Origin: Acanthosepion lycidas
Taxonomy: Eukaryota > Mollusca > Cephalopoda > Sepiida > Sepiidae
Reading direction: 5' to 3'
Length of the DNA stretch: 64,000 nucleotides
Assembly (NCBI GenBank): GCA_963932145.1
Contig: OZ010586.1
Coordinates: forward strand, 77,006,087 to 77,070,086
Shown: in pieces, positions 10,120 through 21,257 of the stretch
How positions within the stretch are numbered: the stretch's first letter is position 1
Layout of the letters: each line of letters opens with the position of its first letter
Made by a program: the position numbers and the translations under genes
Notes under the pieces: model-generated
The model's database searches: none
Told to the model about the DNA's origin: nothing
What the model saw: only the letters and a program-made list of their open reading frames with translations

Positions 10120-10565
10120 TGGTCATTTGAACAAAAGTTGAGGCTTTTCACTTGTTTTTTGTTTAGGATTTGATTTCCAGTTCTTTATAAATTTTTCTTC
10201 AACTCTATACTTCTAATGTTGCCACCTAAACTCTGAAATTTTTACTATTTCTTTGTTTATTTTTTTCATCATCAAAGCAGATTCACCTGTCATTTGGTTC
10301 ACACTCTTCAAAAACAGGAGTAGAGGTTTTTCCATTGTTTCCTATTAAGGTTTCGGCTTCCAGTTTCATCTAAATTCTACTCTATATTTCTAACATCTCT
10401 GCCTAAACTCTGAAATTTTTGTTATTTTTTTTTCTCAACACTAGGTGGTTCATTTGGTTCACACTTCTCTTAAATGTTTTTAACAGGAGTAAAGGATTAT
10501 TACTTGATTTCTATTTAGAATTTGGTTAAATGTCTCTGCTAGACTGTGAAATTTATCTTGGGCTT
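10120..10565. repeat. Three imperfect tandem copies of a ~165-bp unit
   Basis: Copies at about 10120-10282, 10283-10442 and 10443-10565 share CATTTGGTTCACAC, AACAGGAGTARAGG, CTCTATAYTTCTAA and AAACTCTGAAATTTTT. The third copy is shortened. No coding content. Confidence 0.6.
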
Positions 10566-10589
10566 CTGGTTCCTTCTAAAGTCTTTTCC

Positions 10590-10650
10590 TCATCCAGTAG
10601 CCCCTCTTGTATCTCAGTGGCATCATTGCCTTGCTTGGAGTGAATTTATT
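10590..10650 (+). repeat. CR1/Jockey-like LINE 3' tail motif
   Basis: GCCCCTCTTGTATCTCAGTG and TTGCCTTGCTTGGAGTGA match the 3' end of the LINE at 7990-8030. It directly follows the tandem block. Confidence 0.6.
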
Positions 10651-10959
10651 AAAATGAAATTGACAGTTATTTGCAGAGATGAAGATCTATGTATTATTTG
10701 TGTATGAATAAAGTTCTGCTCCCTCTATAACATTTGTAGGATAGTTTCATGCGTTTATTAAAAGGCAAAAAAAAAACAAAAAAACAACAATAATTTTTCA
10801 GAATATGCTTGCAAATAAGGAACTGTTTTTTACAAGGAATTATATTTTTTTAAAAATATGTTTGTAGTTGATTATAAAATTTTTCATCTCCAGGAATAAA
10901 ATTTATAAAACTGCTTGTTATTTACTCATCATTTGCAAATATGTGTAGTTTTTTGTGCT

Positions 10960-11065
10960 ATGACCCTTGACGTGGACAATCATGGCTCTCCATGACTTCC
11001 AGTCCTTTACAAGTTTTGTGTTTTTGCTATCCCTACTAATCCCTATCCTGCCAACCATGAGGAAC
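10960..11065 (-). pseudogene. RTE-like LINE fragment
   Basis: CAATCATGGCTCTCCATGAC and the following TTTTTGCTATCCCTACTAAT parallel 17229-17330 and 34360-34430. Short and fully decayed. Confidence 0.45.
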
Positions 11066-11254
11066 TGAGAATTTTACAACAATGGTAAAAGAAATTTGGA
11101 ATATAACATTGGATTTATTTTTAGAAATAACTTTTATTCAAAAGAATGGCTTTGCTAATATTTGCAACCACTTCCATTTTGGATAGAAAATTTGTTCTTT
11201 ATTTACTCAAGTATGTTACCTCTCAAGACACAAAAACTGTCCAAGAAAAATTGT

Positions 11255-11310
11255 GTTTGTGTGTTTGTGTGAGTGTGTGTGCGTGCACATGTGTGTGTGT
11301 GTGTGTGTTT
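11255..11310. repeat. GT microsatellite
   Basis: Interrupted GT/GTTT repeats with a run of pure GT near 11290-11308. Confidence 0.85.
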
Positions 11311-11780
11311 AACAAAAATTTGGTATTTATTCCATTTGCTATAGTGTTCCTGTTTCACTTGTTTATTGTTAGTGCAGTTATTTAGTCCTACTGGCAAAAG
11401 TGAGTAATGAAAAAACATCAGTACAAACTGGGGTGATACTGGGTTTGGTGTTACCAAGTACAGAAATACAAGTAGACACTGGGAAATGTCACCATACACT
11501 AGCTGTCCTCAACACTTTTAGGAATACTTCACAGATTCCAGGCCCTGCTGTCAAACAGAGATACAACACAGACAGAAATTTATTTATTATTGAACACCAA
11601 GAAAAGTTGAATATTCCAATATGCTGTACTAAAGTTTTTAAAAGTTTGTAAGAAATTATAAATCAGGCCTAATAAAAAATCTTTCCATTTGGTGAGCTTC
11701 TCTAAGATTCATATGAAGAGCAAAACTGAACAATAACAGTCAGAGGTCACCATTGTACTGATACTGGATTATCTTAAGGA
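11311..11780. other. No recognised gene
   Basis: Short overlapping ORFs on both strands (for example 11400-11651, 83 codons) have no family resemblance that I can see and are probably chance. Confidence 0.35.
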
Positions 11781-11782
11781 AA

Positions 11783-12045
11783 CTACGGCTTACATCACAT
11801 TGAAACAATACTTCCCATACAATCATTGAAGTTAAGCAATGCTGATCTTGGTCATTACCTAGCTGGATGGCCACTTGGGAATAACTGGTGCTGTAAGCTT
11901 GGATGTGTGGGTGGTGTAAAGGATAATGAGTTGTAACTGTTAATTGGAAAGTCAAGTTCTAGTTACATTTGGTTCATTATATTCACTTACACACAGTTAC
12001 CCTTGGGAAAGGTTTGAATTCCCACCCACTCTGGACTGAAGTTTC
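11783..12045 (+). mobile_element. 5S-tRNA composite SINE, second copy
   Basis: Starts CTACGGCTTACATCACATTG, close to the 5' end of a 5S rRNA, and continues AGTTAAGCAATGCTGATC, GGTCATTACCT, TGGGAATAACTGGTGCTGTA (11783-11900). The tRNA-like part has GTGTAAAGGATAATG (A-box-like) and AAGTTCTAGTTA in the B-box place. The body TTACACACAGTTACCCTTGG to CACCCACTCTGGAC matches the 5.7-kb copy. This is the better preserved 5S head of the two. Confidence 0.8.
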
Positions 12046-12059
12046 ATATAATAATGGAC

Positions 12060-13580
12060 CACAATCTACTTCTTGGTATTGTTAAAAAAACAGAGGCCAG
12101 TCACATTCTGTATAGAGTGGTGAAGACTTCCACTCATGCCATATGAGCACAATCCACCCTGGAGGAGGTGACACAAATCCAGCAGACTATATCAGTCGGT
12201 ACCTATTCAGGCCACCAGAGGGAGACAATGCAGCTGAAACATACATGCAATAAGTGGTGGAATATGTGGTCCCAAATGCCTTGACACCGGAACAGGTCAG
12301 GACCACAACACAGCAGGACGTCCTACTTCAAGAGCTCATACGAACAATCCAGTCCACCAATTGGCAAGACTCGGACTTATCCAGTTTTTTTCACTTTGGG
12401 GATGAGCAATCTGTCTCAGATGGGATTATTCTTCATGACCATCACCTGCTAGCCCCATCATCACTCCACACTCATACAGGGTTGTCAAGATGAAACAGCC
12501 AATCCAAGAGAAGGTATGGTTCCAGGCATTGACAAAATGGTAGAAGGAACTGTTCTTGCCTGCATTTCATGTCAAGCATCAACCCCTATGCCAACATGAT
12601 ATGTACCTCTTTGTCTGACATCATTAACCCCTTCCCCATGGACAGTAATTGCTATGTATTTCTTGGAGCCTTTCAGTTTGGGTGAATATATATTGGTAGC
12701 AACTGACATATATAGTTGTTTTTCTGATGTTTTCAATATCAGCAAAAGCAGTTATCCTTGATCCCATATTTGCCTGACATGCTGATAGTCAAAACAATCA
12801 CTAGGCCTCCTTTTTAAGGACAGTTATTCAAGGACTTTACCATCTGGTTGGGTTTTCACCATGGAAAAACTATGCTCCTTTGATCCGAAGCAAATGAAAG
12901 CAGAAATAGAAGACACAGCTACCACACTATCTGCGAGTATAGAGCAATGTAGCCTTATTGCCTTTTGAGGCCTTCATTTGAAAGAAGATGAACATAGACA
13001 TGCTGAATATTCCTCATCTCCAAACTTCACTTCCTGTCCATTTCTGATAGACTGCAAATAACACCAGTAGCAAAACTAAGATAAAGACTTACACAGATTA
13101 AAGATACCATGCTCAACATTTCTTTGTTGCTTTCTGGTGACAGTATAACCAAGTACAACAAACTGTCCTTGACTTGTGATCTACAACCATACAAGGTAAT
13201 TTCAGACAAAGGGCACTATGGTGACTGTAAAGCATGGCAGTCACTGAATCACAGAAAAATAATCATTCTTCAAGCAGGTGCAAGCTGGATTGACAGGAGA
13301 GTCAGCTGATGTGAGACCCATGCCAGTGGAGGCCTCCAACAGAAGGAATATAACTGATAAAATACAAAGAAACAGCAGAGAGCAATAAAGCTAAACAGAG
13401 CAACCACTAACTGTTCCATAAGTTAGGCACAAACCACAACTCTGTTAACAATCACCAAAGAGTTTTGATAATTATGTGTTGGATTGAGTATATGAGGTCT
13501 GTGTCTTTCCCCACCATTTTTTTTTCCCTTTTAAGTGGGAGGTATTAAGACATGCATCTTTTTTCAAAGGAGAGGAGAGG
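12060..13580 (+). pseudogene. Ty3/gypsy-like pol: RNase H end and integrase
   Basis: Frames on the plus strand, broken by stops and shifts, read DYISRYLFRPPEGDNAAE at 12190 (end of RNase H / connection), NALTPEQVRTTTQQDVLLQE and SVSDGIILHDHHLLAPSSL (12275-12460), then TKQLI-like and KVWFQALTKW with a cysteine-histidine stretch CLHFMSS (integrase zinc-finger region). Further on a segment like DFTIWLGFHHGKTM and EANESRN (12830-12905) fits the integrase core end. A purine-rich tract AAAGGAGAGGAGAGG (13566-13580) precedes a TGTGATATC LTR-like start. No complete domain survives. Confidence 0.7.
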
Positions 13581-13866
13581 TGTGATATCATGACATCACC
13601 ATCATCTCCAGAAGCAGATATGAGGATAACACATGCACAGAGATATGAAACAGGAGATTAAATATAAGCCACATGATTATGATTATACTTGTTTCCAAGT
13701 GTCATTATTTACCCATCTTTCACAAGCCGTTAGACACTATGCCAATGAGAATATTTGTCTCAAATGTCTATTGTGACTCACTCCAAACCTCAAATGGAAC
13801 TCATATATATGTACTATTGTTAAAGATGTTCAAAGAATGGTTAGTTCATTGTACTGCACCATAAAT
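13581..13866 (+). repeat. Probable 3' LTR (partial) of the gypsy relic
   Basis: Begins TGTGATATCATGACATCACC immediately after a polypurine tract, the expected position of a 3' LTR. A TATA-like AATATAAG lies near 13660. The end is not clear because a LINE fragment starts near 13872. The matching 5' LTR was not found in the window. Confidence 0.5.
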
Positions 13867-13871
13867 TACCT

Positions 13872-14045
13872 AACTCCTGCCATTCTCTATCTATGCAAGA
13901 GTCAGATTATTGCTGCTATATCTTGGCTATTGCTGTCAATCCTCTTTGTTCTCTCTTAACTGAGTTCAAAAGCAATTATGCATCCTTGTGGGTGATGAAT
14001 TATTTTCCACCTTGTAACCTCTTTCCCCTATGTTTCCTCAAAAAA
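13872..14045 (+). pseudogene. CR1/Jockey-like LINE fragment
   Basis: Parallels 16045-16215: CCTGCCATTCTC, ATTGCTGCTATATC, GATGAATTATTTTCCACCTT and the following ACCTCTTTCCC. It corresponds to the MEYCCHIW to GDELFSTL segment of the LINE. Confidence 0.55.
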
Positions 14046-14935
14046 GGGTAATGATTTAGAAAATAATATTTCATGTGACATTGTTTATCATGTGAAACCC
14101 CAACTTTCAAATTGAGTGCGATACTACAGTTCTAAAATAGACCTATCCTATTGAGCAAACAGTTAGTGTTATTGTTGGTTGAAATTTTTTAAAAATCTAT
14201 CTTGTATTTCTCATTAAATAATGCAACTTGGTTTGATATGTTGTTAAATTAACTAACCAAGTATCATATATAGATGCATTTTTGTATGTGTTCTTGCTTG
14301 TGTGACCAATTACTAAATGATTTCATGGATTCGGCTTTTATTCCTTTGAGAAATCATATTGCATGAGTATCTCTTGAAGGAACTTTATCTCTTGTTATAA
14401 CTTATCAGAAATCATGAACTTGATTGGTCAGACTCTTAAGTTACAATTATCTTGCAAACGTTAGCAAATATTTTGCGACAATATACTTTATCTTGTGTTG
14501 ACAAGCAATGCACTCACATACTCTCTGTCTGCCACGTAAACCAATTTTCAACCCTAAGGTAGGTTTACATGTTGAATTTATCTGTACTTACTGTTCTATC
14601 ATGTCAGAGGAATCCTTCAGAGATTAATAATTATAATTAAATTCAGTAGATTCTGAAAGAAATATTTTTGTTCTTGAGAATGTAAATTGCCTTCTCAAAA
14701 TCATCTTCTCTCCATTACACTAAAGAATGCATGTTACGAGCATAAATCAATAAGTTGGTGTCTTTATTAATAACTGAATTTTGATCTGAAATTTTCACTG
14801 TATAATGTAGATTGGCTTCTCAAAATTTTCACTGTATAATATTTAATCAGGCATATTAAAGAACATTCCTGGTCTTTAATATATTTCATTTTTTGTTTTC
14901 TTTCCTTAATAATGTTTTTCATTTTCTCATATTAA
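14046..14935. other. AT-rich stretch without recognised feature
   Basis: No family-like reading frame or terminal repeat seen. A short internal repeat (AAAATTTTCACTGTATAAT, at about 14790 and 14824) is the only structure I noticed. Confidence 0.35.
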
Positions 14936-14939
14936 TTAA

Positions 14940-15135
14940 CACTGAGTAACCCCTTGCATCTTAGTGTCTTTATTGCCTTGCTTAGGGGTGAAATGAAAAA
15001 TGTAATGTTTAGTGTAACTTATTGGAAAGTGAATTTAGTGTACTGGGTTGAATTCCTGCTTAATACTGCTTTGTGTTAATGCCCTTGGAAAAGGCATGAA
15101 TCTATTTCCTCCAGCTAAGGGTTAAAAAGCAGTAT
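14940..15135 (+). repeat. LINE 3' tail followed by SINE 3' body
   Basis: 14947-14990 carries the LINE tail motif CCCCTTGCATCTTAGTGTC and TTGCCTTGCTTAGGGGTGAA. 15030-15130 then resembles the SINE tRNA/body part: GGGTTGAATTCCTGC as B-box-like and AATGCCCTTGGAAAAGGCAT as body. Confidence 0.5.
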
Positions 15136-15149
15136 AGACTCTGCTCTCT

Positions 15150-15380
15150 TGAATTGGGTGGAACCACATTTCTGCTGCCACTAGTTTCTTCCACATTCAT
15201 TTGGAAATTATTCAACATTAACTGCCATGTAAGAGGATGGATATCATATAGAATCCAGTGCTCTTTCATTGATTCTAATGAAATTTTTCTATTTCTCAGA
15301 ACCTTGCTTAGCTCTTGGAATGATAAATTTGCTAATCCAATGTGTGTTCAGTTCTTAGTGTCACATCATGCATTATAGTC
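15150..15380 (-). pseudogene. RTE-like LINE fragment
   Basis: Parallels 17590-17790 and 35045-35240 (CATTCATTTGG, TAAGAGGATGGATATCATAT, TTCTAATGAAATTTTTCTAT, CTTGCTTAGCTCTTGGAATG). Decayed. Confidence 0.5.
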
Positions 15381-15527
15381 GGCCTTCAGCTTTTCAAATG
15401 CATTTCATTGAATGAAATTACAAGGGAGATAGCTCAAATGTGGTTTATTTTACATTTTAATCAGTTTATCATTTATCATAAAAATAATGTTACTTTTGCA
15501 GACTACATCAAATTTTGAAGTATTTTA

Positions 15528-15577
15528 CTTATGCTATGGTGAAAGTACAGATAATTTTTGACTAACCCTCGTATAAT
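15528..15577. repeat. Mariner-type terminal repeat
   Basis: Read on the minus strand the end is ACGAGGGTTAGTCAAAAAT then TATCTGTACTTT, the style of mariner terminal repeats, next to TA. It corresponds in position to the terminal repeat at 37766-37800 in the inverted duplicate. Confidence 0.5.
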
Positions 15578-16346
15578 GGAATAAAATCTATAATAGAAAT
15601 TAAAAACTGTCATTTTCCAGGCTTAAAAATTATGGTAAGCTTATACATATAAGATTTGTATACTTTCTTTATTAGCACCACTCCAATTTTTTATTGATAT
15701 CCATGGTACATAGGTGCACCTCCAATATTCTAGATGATCAGAGTCTGGCAGCTGATCTCTCCTCTGACTGAGTTCTAACAGCTCAATGGGGAAAAAAAAC
15801 TGGCTGATCACATTCAGAGTCTCAAAAACCAAATTGGTAATGTTCTATCATCTCTAAGTGGACACTGAATTTGCATCTATCACAATGAATGGGTGTTCTC
15901 ACAAATAGGCCATGTGTCTTGAGCATCTATTGGGACTTAAGCTCACCCCAGATCTCATTTGGAATGCTTACATATGATGCATCAGTAAAGATACTGGAAA
16001 AGGGGCCAGTGCCCCGTACTGCTCCAGAAAATACCTGATTCTTCCTGCTATTCTCAAGCTTTACAAGAACTAGATCAGGCTGAAAATGGAGTACTGCTGC
16101 CATATATGGGCAGGAGCTGGCCAGTCTTCACTTTCCAACCTTCAAAAGTGGTTATGGAGTCTTGTAAGGGATGAATTATTTTCCACCTTACTACCTCTTT
16201 CCCACAGACAATATGTTGTGAGCCTCTCACTGCTTTATTGCTATTTCCATGGGAAGTGTTCAGATAATCTACATTCCTTAGTTCTACCAATTCTAACCAA
16301 CATGGCTAAGACCTGCCATGCCTCATTCATTGTAACAAACAACTGA
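15578..16346 (+). pseudogene. CR1/Jockey-like LINE RT C-terminal region; inverted copy at 36.84-37.76 kb
   Basis: In shifted plus-strand frames: DDQSLAADLSSD and AQWGKK (15735-15800), MGVLTNRPCVL (15885-15920), DASVKILEKGPVPRTAPENT (15975-16035), MEYCCHIWAGAGQSSLSNLQ (16086-16145), DELFSTLLPLSHRQYVVSLS and FHGKCSDNLHSLVLPILTN. This is the late palm-to-C-terminal region of a CR1/Jockey-type reverse transcriptase. The same region lies in inverted orientation at 37.0-37.76 kb with very high similarity. Frame shifts and stops exclude function. Confidence 0.75.
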
Positions 16347-16860
16347 CTATACCTTCATAAATAAGTAACAAACTTGTTTCATCTGTTTAATGATATGTGG
16401 CCTATTAATTTTGTAAATATGCTACAAGGAAAAGCTTTACATTTTTACCCACTTTTAGACAGGGTGTCAAAAGGATGTTTTTTTGTGACACTGGTTTTAC
16501 TGATTATTTCGTTAGTAATTCTTGTAAAAAGTTATGTTTAAATGTTCAAGTGTATGAAACTGAATTTATGCCTTCTATTTTTTTCTTGAAAATTAAGAAA
16601 ATAAATTAATCTGTTTATTTAATTAGACTGATTATTTATAAGAACAATTCTATATTCAAATGTTTATAAAAATATGTAAACCAACTACAATATTTATCAT
16701 CTACTATATTATAAAGAAACAATTATGAAAATAATTTTGTTTTCAGAAATTTATAAAAAATGTCTGTGAACATGTAGATTTAAATAAATACATAACAGTA
16801 ATTATAAATTTTGAAAAAATACATTTTCTGGGCATTTAGGTCTGCTGCTCAGAAAGTTAG
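16347..16860. other. AT-rich stretch without recognised feature
   Basis: No coding or terminal-repeat signal; very A/T-rich between 16570 and 16800. Confidence 0.35.
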
Positions 16861-16879
16861 TTCTCTGTGTTGTACAACA

Positions 16880-17163
16880 CAATTTTTCTTCCCAGAATCT
16901 ATCTTACATATGTATAAATCTAACTGTTAATTCTGGCTTTGAATATTGCTGTTACATCTGGTCTGGTGCTTCTGCTATATATTTAGAAATTTTTTTAAAA
17001 ATCCCAAAAAGAATTTGTAATTTGGTCCTAACCTGGTACCTTAGCTTCAATCACTTTCATTTTGGTGTAAAAATTGCTTCTCTGTGACTTTTCTATACAT
17101 AAATAAATACTTTCATGGTAATTGTTCAGATGAGATCTTCGCTATAGTTTCATTGGAGTTTAG
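16880..17163 (+). pseudogene. CR1/Jockey-like LINE, 5' part of an interrupted copy
   Basis: Shifted frames read FEYCCYIWSGASAIYLEI (16945-16995), KIPKRICNLVLTWYLSF and KYFHGNCSDEIFAIVS (17100-17150). The expected continuation (LNWLDVTVSSRL and onward) appears about 1.6 kb later at 18785, so the copy is interrupted by the RTE-like LINE between them. Confidence 0.6.
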
Positions 17164-17189
17164 ATTTTAAATTGTTATATTCCCTTCCC

Positions 17190-18475
17190 ACTTTTCTTTT
17201 TATGTGCCTTGCCATTTCAGGTTATAGGCAATCATGGCTCTCCACCTCCCTCTATCCCTTGCAGCTCTCGGCAAGTTCCTTCCCTCTGCTTCCTTCCCCA
17301 GACCACGTTCTGTCATCCACCTGCTCAAGCTCACCAGGAATGTCATGTGCTGCTTTCCCTTGTCTCTCTTTCCCTCTATTTGAGCTGTGAGTATCAGATT
17401 AGAAGGTGCTCCTTCCTCATTATGTGTCCAAGAAACTTCAGCTGCCTCTTCCTGATGTTATGCATGAGCCTCCTCCTTGTCTTCATCCTCTCCAAGAGCT
17501 CATCATTGCTCACACACTTGGTCCACAGAATCCTCAGCATCCTTCCATAGAACCACATCTCCATCATCTAGAGTCTCTTCTTCGTCCTTGAGGAAATCAT
17601 CCAGCATTCGCTGTTGTAAAGAAGGACAGATGTCATATAACAGCTCAGTATCCTTTTCTTTGTTGCCAAAATCCTCCTGTCTCACAATAATCTGCCCAGC
17701 TTTTGGAATGTGTCCTTGGCCATCCCAATACAACTACAGATCTCAGTGTCACACTTACCATCCTCTGTCAAAATGCTTTCCAGATATTTAAACTTCTGTG
17801 TCTGCTTGATTCTAGTGTTCTCAATCTGCAAATTGCATTTCAGCCTCATCCTCTTACTGATGACCATGCTTTCTTGTAGTTTATGCTTAGTCCCTTCATC
17901 TTACTCTCCATCACTCTCCATGTCTTTTGTAGGAGATTTTGTAGTTTCTTTTCCATGCCTGCTATCAGTACTGTGTCATCTGTGTATCTGATGTTGTTGT
18001 GGTTGTGGCTGCCAACTCTAACAAGCATTTTCAACTCTCTCAGAATTGCCTTGCTGTACAGGTTGAACAGGCCAGGTGAGAAGGAGCATCCTTGCCTTAC
18101 ACCTCTTTCTATTTTTGTATATTCACTGAACTTGTTCCCTATGTGCATGCATGCTGTTTACTGCCAGTGAAGGTTTTCAATTATTTTGATATCTTTCCCA
18201 AATATGCCAAGGTAGCTAAGCACTTTCAGCAGATCCTCATGACGTACTTTGTCAAAAGCCATTGTGTAGTCTATGAAACATAGGTATATGTCCTTCTGCA
18301 TTTGCATAGGTCTTTCTGATAACAATCTGAGCATGAATATTGAGTTCCTTATTCTGTTATTTTTAACAAACATGCACTGTTCTTGTCCTATCTCTGGCCC
18401 AATTCTGCTGCGCACTTTATTCATCAGTATATGGATGATGAGTTTTGTCATGTGGCTCATTAGGGCCCCTACCCT
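17190..18475 (-). pseudogene. RTE-like LINE reverse transcriptase, best preserved copy
   Basis: On the minus strand this encodes most of a non-LTR reverse transcriptase from a MSHMTKLIIHILMNKVRSR start through FIDYTMAFDKVRHEDL (palm, first catalytic Asp), GVRQGCSFSPGLFNLYS, NIRYTDDTVLIAG (catalytic box, with TDD where ADD is usual), QKFKYLESILTEDG, LLYNSECWM, MEMWFYGRMLRILWT and RLMHNIRKRQLKFLGHIM, to WRAMIAYNLK at the end. The first two reading segments are in one frame separated by a single TAA near 18155; a one-base shift follows near 17865 and at least one more stop near 17680. The endonuclease part is absent, so it is a 5'-truncated insertion. RTE assignment is by motif style. Confidence 0.85.
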
Positions 18476-18744
18476 ACAGAAAAGAATTGTACATATGAGA
18501 ACTAGTTATCACTTCATAGAGACATTGGGGTATTATGATATCTGTGGTAAGAATAGCATATAAGTGTTTTGGTGTAAGGAATATTGTAGTATATTTGGGT
18601 CAGTGATTGTGGCTAGTTTAATGTTAAGACAGAAGAAAATCAACCTTTTTTTCTCATTCCCCATTTTGGCCTTGTTACACATTTTGTATTTTTTGTATAA
18701 TTAAGTATCGCTCTTCACTATAGTACCTAGATTTTATGAATTTA

Positions 18745-18950
18745 ATTGTAGTACTTGATTAGTGGTAAGGTCTCATCCTTTTTACAGTTGAATTGGTTAG
18801 ATGTGACTGTAAGTTCTAGGCTAAGAGTTTCTTCTCTCACACTTGTCTTGTGGAACATTCTTCCAGCTTCTTGCACTCCAGTGTTGTTATTCTTGCATGA
18901 TAGTGACTTTATTGCCTTTCTTGGGTGAAATGATTGAAAAACATATTTTA
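18745..18950 (+). pseudogene. CR1/Jockey-like LINE, resumed 3' part
   Basis: Continues the copy at 16.88-17.16 kb: LNWLDVTVSSRLRVSSLTL (18790-18845), LWNILPASCTPV, then the 3' tail motif TTGCATGATAGTGACTTTAT and TGCCTTTCTTGGGTGAAAT. The matching uninterrupted order is at 7745-8030. Confidence 0.6.
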
Positions 18951-18959
18951 TTTGCTCTT

Positions 18960-19895
18960 GCCACATAAATTGACTAAAATAGTTTGCAAGGATTTGAATT
19001 TCTCTATTTTTCTTGAGAAATAACAATTTTATTGTTTATTTATTTTTAATTACAAGGGTAGTGTTTAATAATTTTGTTGTCAGTTCTCAAGAAGAAAGAG
19101 AATGCATAAATACAGTTTTGTATGTTTGGGCGTCGTTCAAAATTGACTGAAACGTCTACACAAAAAACAATACTCTCTTTGGTGGCAAAAGCTGCTAGTG
19201 GCACCAAAGGTGGCAGTAACACCTTAGACACTGAAACTGTATTACCTCCGATGGCAGGCTATCACACGTGCTTTCACATGTTGTATGTAGAAAAAAAAAG
19301 AATAAAAGCTTTTTAAAGCAATAAAAATTACAGAGAGAGTATAAGTAATAGCAATGTGAAGAGAGAAACTGTCCTTTTTGTCCCTTTTTTTGCAGATATG
19401 TTAAACTATGTCTAGTTTTGAATTATAACTCTATCTTATTATATATATGGTATTTACAATTGATTATAGTCAATATGCTTGTCAATGTAGAAATAAATAA
19501 ATCTTGAAGCATGAAAAGATAAAATATAATAGAATACAATAATGAAATAAACATTCTTTATATTTCCTTGAGTGCCATTTTGTAAATACATTTAATCAAA
19601 ATGTCAGTTTCATTTTTCTTTTAAAGAAAAAACAAAGCAATGCATGAAAAGGGGAAAGGTGAAGCAATATCAGTAAAGTGGAATTAAAGAAATTATCATT
19701 AAGACAAGAAAGCGATGTGAAGACAATCCAAAAGTTGAAAAACATTTTGAAGATCAAGTCAGATAAGAAATGAAAACTGAAACCATGTAAATGATTCAGA
19801 ACAAAAATTTGGTTGGTATTGAAGTGGCAAAAATATAATTTACAAAAAAGAAAAGTTAAGAAAAAAAAAAAAAAAAACACTTAATTTCACTTTCT

Positions 19896-19927
<32 letters not shown>

Positions 19928-20290
19928 GGTTTTGCTTTTTTGAAGCTTCAAGTGCGAAAGTATTTGTATGTAGGGAAATAAAATTGAAGAACGATTAATT
20001 GATTAATGAGAAATTAATGGAATAGACTTTTCTTTTAGCAACAACAAGGAAAAAACAACCTGAACAAATTGAGATATTTGATATGATCAAATGAAGGGAA
20101 AAGTAAAAATCTAAGAGTGACTTTAGAAAAAAAAAAATAATCGAGAAAGTGTAAATGTCTTGAAGAAAAAGGCAGAAGAAACAAAATGTCCTTTAATCAG
20201 CGAGAGGAACTAGAAAAAGCACAAGTAAATATCTTAGCAGATCTTACTTCCTGAAATTCTTTTTTTAATAAAAAAAAACAAACTGGCTAA
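18960..20290. other. A/G- and AT-rich stretch, nothing firmly recognised
   Basis: Contains an unrecognised 64-codon plus-strand ORF (19122-19316) and a purine-rich plus strand from 19610 to 20260. At 19861-19927 an A run of about 17 faces, 22 bp later, a T run of about 28 bases. No gene identified. Confidence 0.4.
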
Positions 20291-20387
20291 CATGTCTTTA
20301 ATGTACACAAATATATATAAGTACATGCACCGGTTTGTATATACTGACACATAAAAATCACATGCCCACAAACAAACACACACATGC

Positions 20388-20414
20388 ATATATTATATAT
20401 ATATATATACATAT

Positions 20415-20485
<71 letters not shown>

Positions 20486-20490
20486 GTATT
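20388..20490. repeat. TA microsatellite
   Basis: About 90 bp of TA with a few CA/GT interruptions. Confidence 0.9.
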
Positions 20491-20710
20491 ACTTATGTAT
20501 CTATACTTAAGCGCAATACGCTTGATGCATAGCATCATATCAGTTCACAAATTTAATTATGCAAAACCATGTCTGGCTATATATTTTAATCTGAACTTGT
20601 CTACAAAAATGATAATTATAGATTTTCACTCTCAAGGTAAAGTGATTGCATATATATTGGCAATATAAGATCAAGGAAAAAACTGGCTTGAAGAATCTCT
20701 TGTGAATGTA

Positions 20711-20935
20711 TGAGTGGTGTAATAGATTGTAACACAGAATTAGGAATCAGAGAGCTAAGTTTGAATTCTAGACATATTCTTTAAAATCACATTTTTTTAA
20801 ATCATTTCAAGGAAATTAAGCTACTATGGAATTACTCAGTCTTAGAGAATATGGATTGCAACTCAGAATTAGGAATCCGAGAGCCAAGTTCAAATTCTAG
20901 TCATGCTCATTAAAATCACATTTTTTTTTTGCAAG
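20711..20935 (+). mobile_element. Two tandem tRNA-like SINE copies
   Basis: 20711-20805 and 20848-20932 share GATTGYAACWCAGAATTAGG, AATCMGAGAGCYAAGTT and AATTCTAG, then TTAAAATCACATTTTTTT. The pattern suits a tRNA-derived SINE with A-box- and B-box-like parts. No 5S head is visible in either copy. Confidence 0.5.
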
Positions 20936-20939
20936 GTAA

Positions 20940-21254
20940 TTCAGATTTGTGTGCATTTGTGATCTGCTTTCCATGTTCTTTCAATTACATTTCAATTGTG
21001 ATTTTTGCCCATGGCTCTGAAGAAAAGTCCCAGTCCAAGTGCTAATGCTAAGTGTAAGAATATGTCATGGAGACATAAGGTGGAAATTAATTATTTTATT
21101 CAGAATACTGTATGTACAGATTGTAAATACTGTAATAGTCAATTGAGGGTCCTTATTTGTAGTTTAAAGTGTGCTTATTTCAACTCAAGTTATTTTTCGA
21201 CCTAAGTCATGACCTCTGGAACCTATTAACAATGTAGGATGAGGTATGCCTGTA
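20940..21254 (+). mobile_element. Tigger/pogo-like fragment with one terminal repeat
   Basis: The right end on the minus strand starts CAGGCATACCTCATCCTA, the CAGGCATACCTC end known from Tigger elements. At 21011 a short ORF, MALKKSPSPSANAKCKNMSW then RHKVEI, resembles the N-terminus of pogo-family transposases just before the first helix. Most of the coding part is gone. A matching left terminal repeat was not found. Confidence 0.55.
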
Positions 21255-21257
21255 CAA

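Noticed and set aside
13027-13309. Short ORFs at 13.0-13.3 kb as genes
   Set aside because: They fall inside the decayed gypsy integrase region and have no independent support.
16075-16290. Conserved 71-codon ORF pair (16075-16290 minus and 37046-37261 plus) as a host gene family
   Set aside because: The similarity comes from the duplicated LINE; the ORF is antisense to the LINE RT tail in both copies.
17209-17791. Plus-strand ORFs of 60-113 codons at 17.2-18.6 kb
   Set aside because: They are antisense shadows of the minus-strand LINE reverse transcriptase.
19122-19316. 64-codon ORF as a small host gene
   Set aside because: No recognisable domain, no start context or neighbour support, and it lies between repeats.
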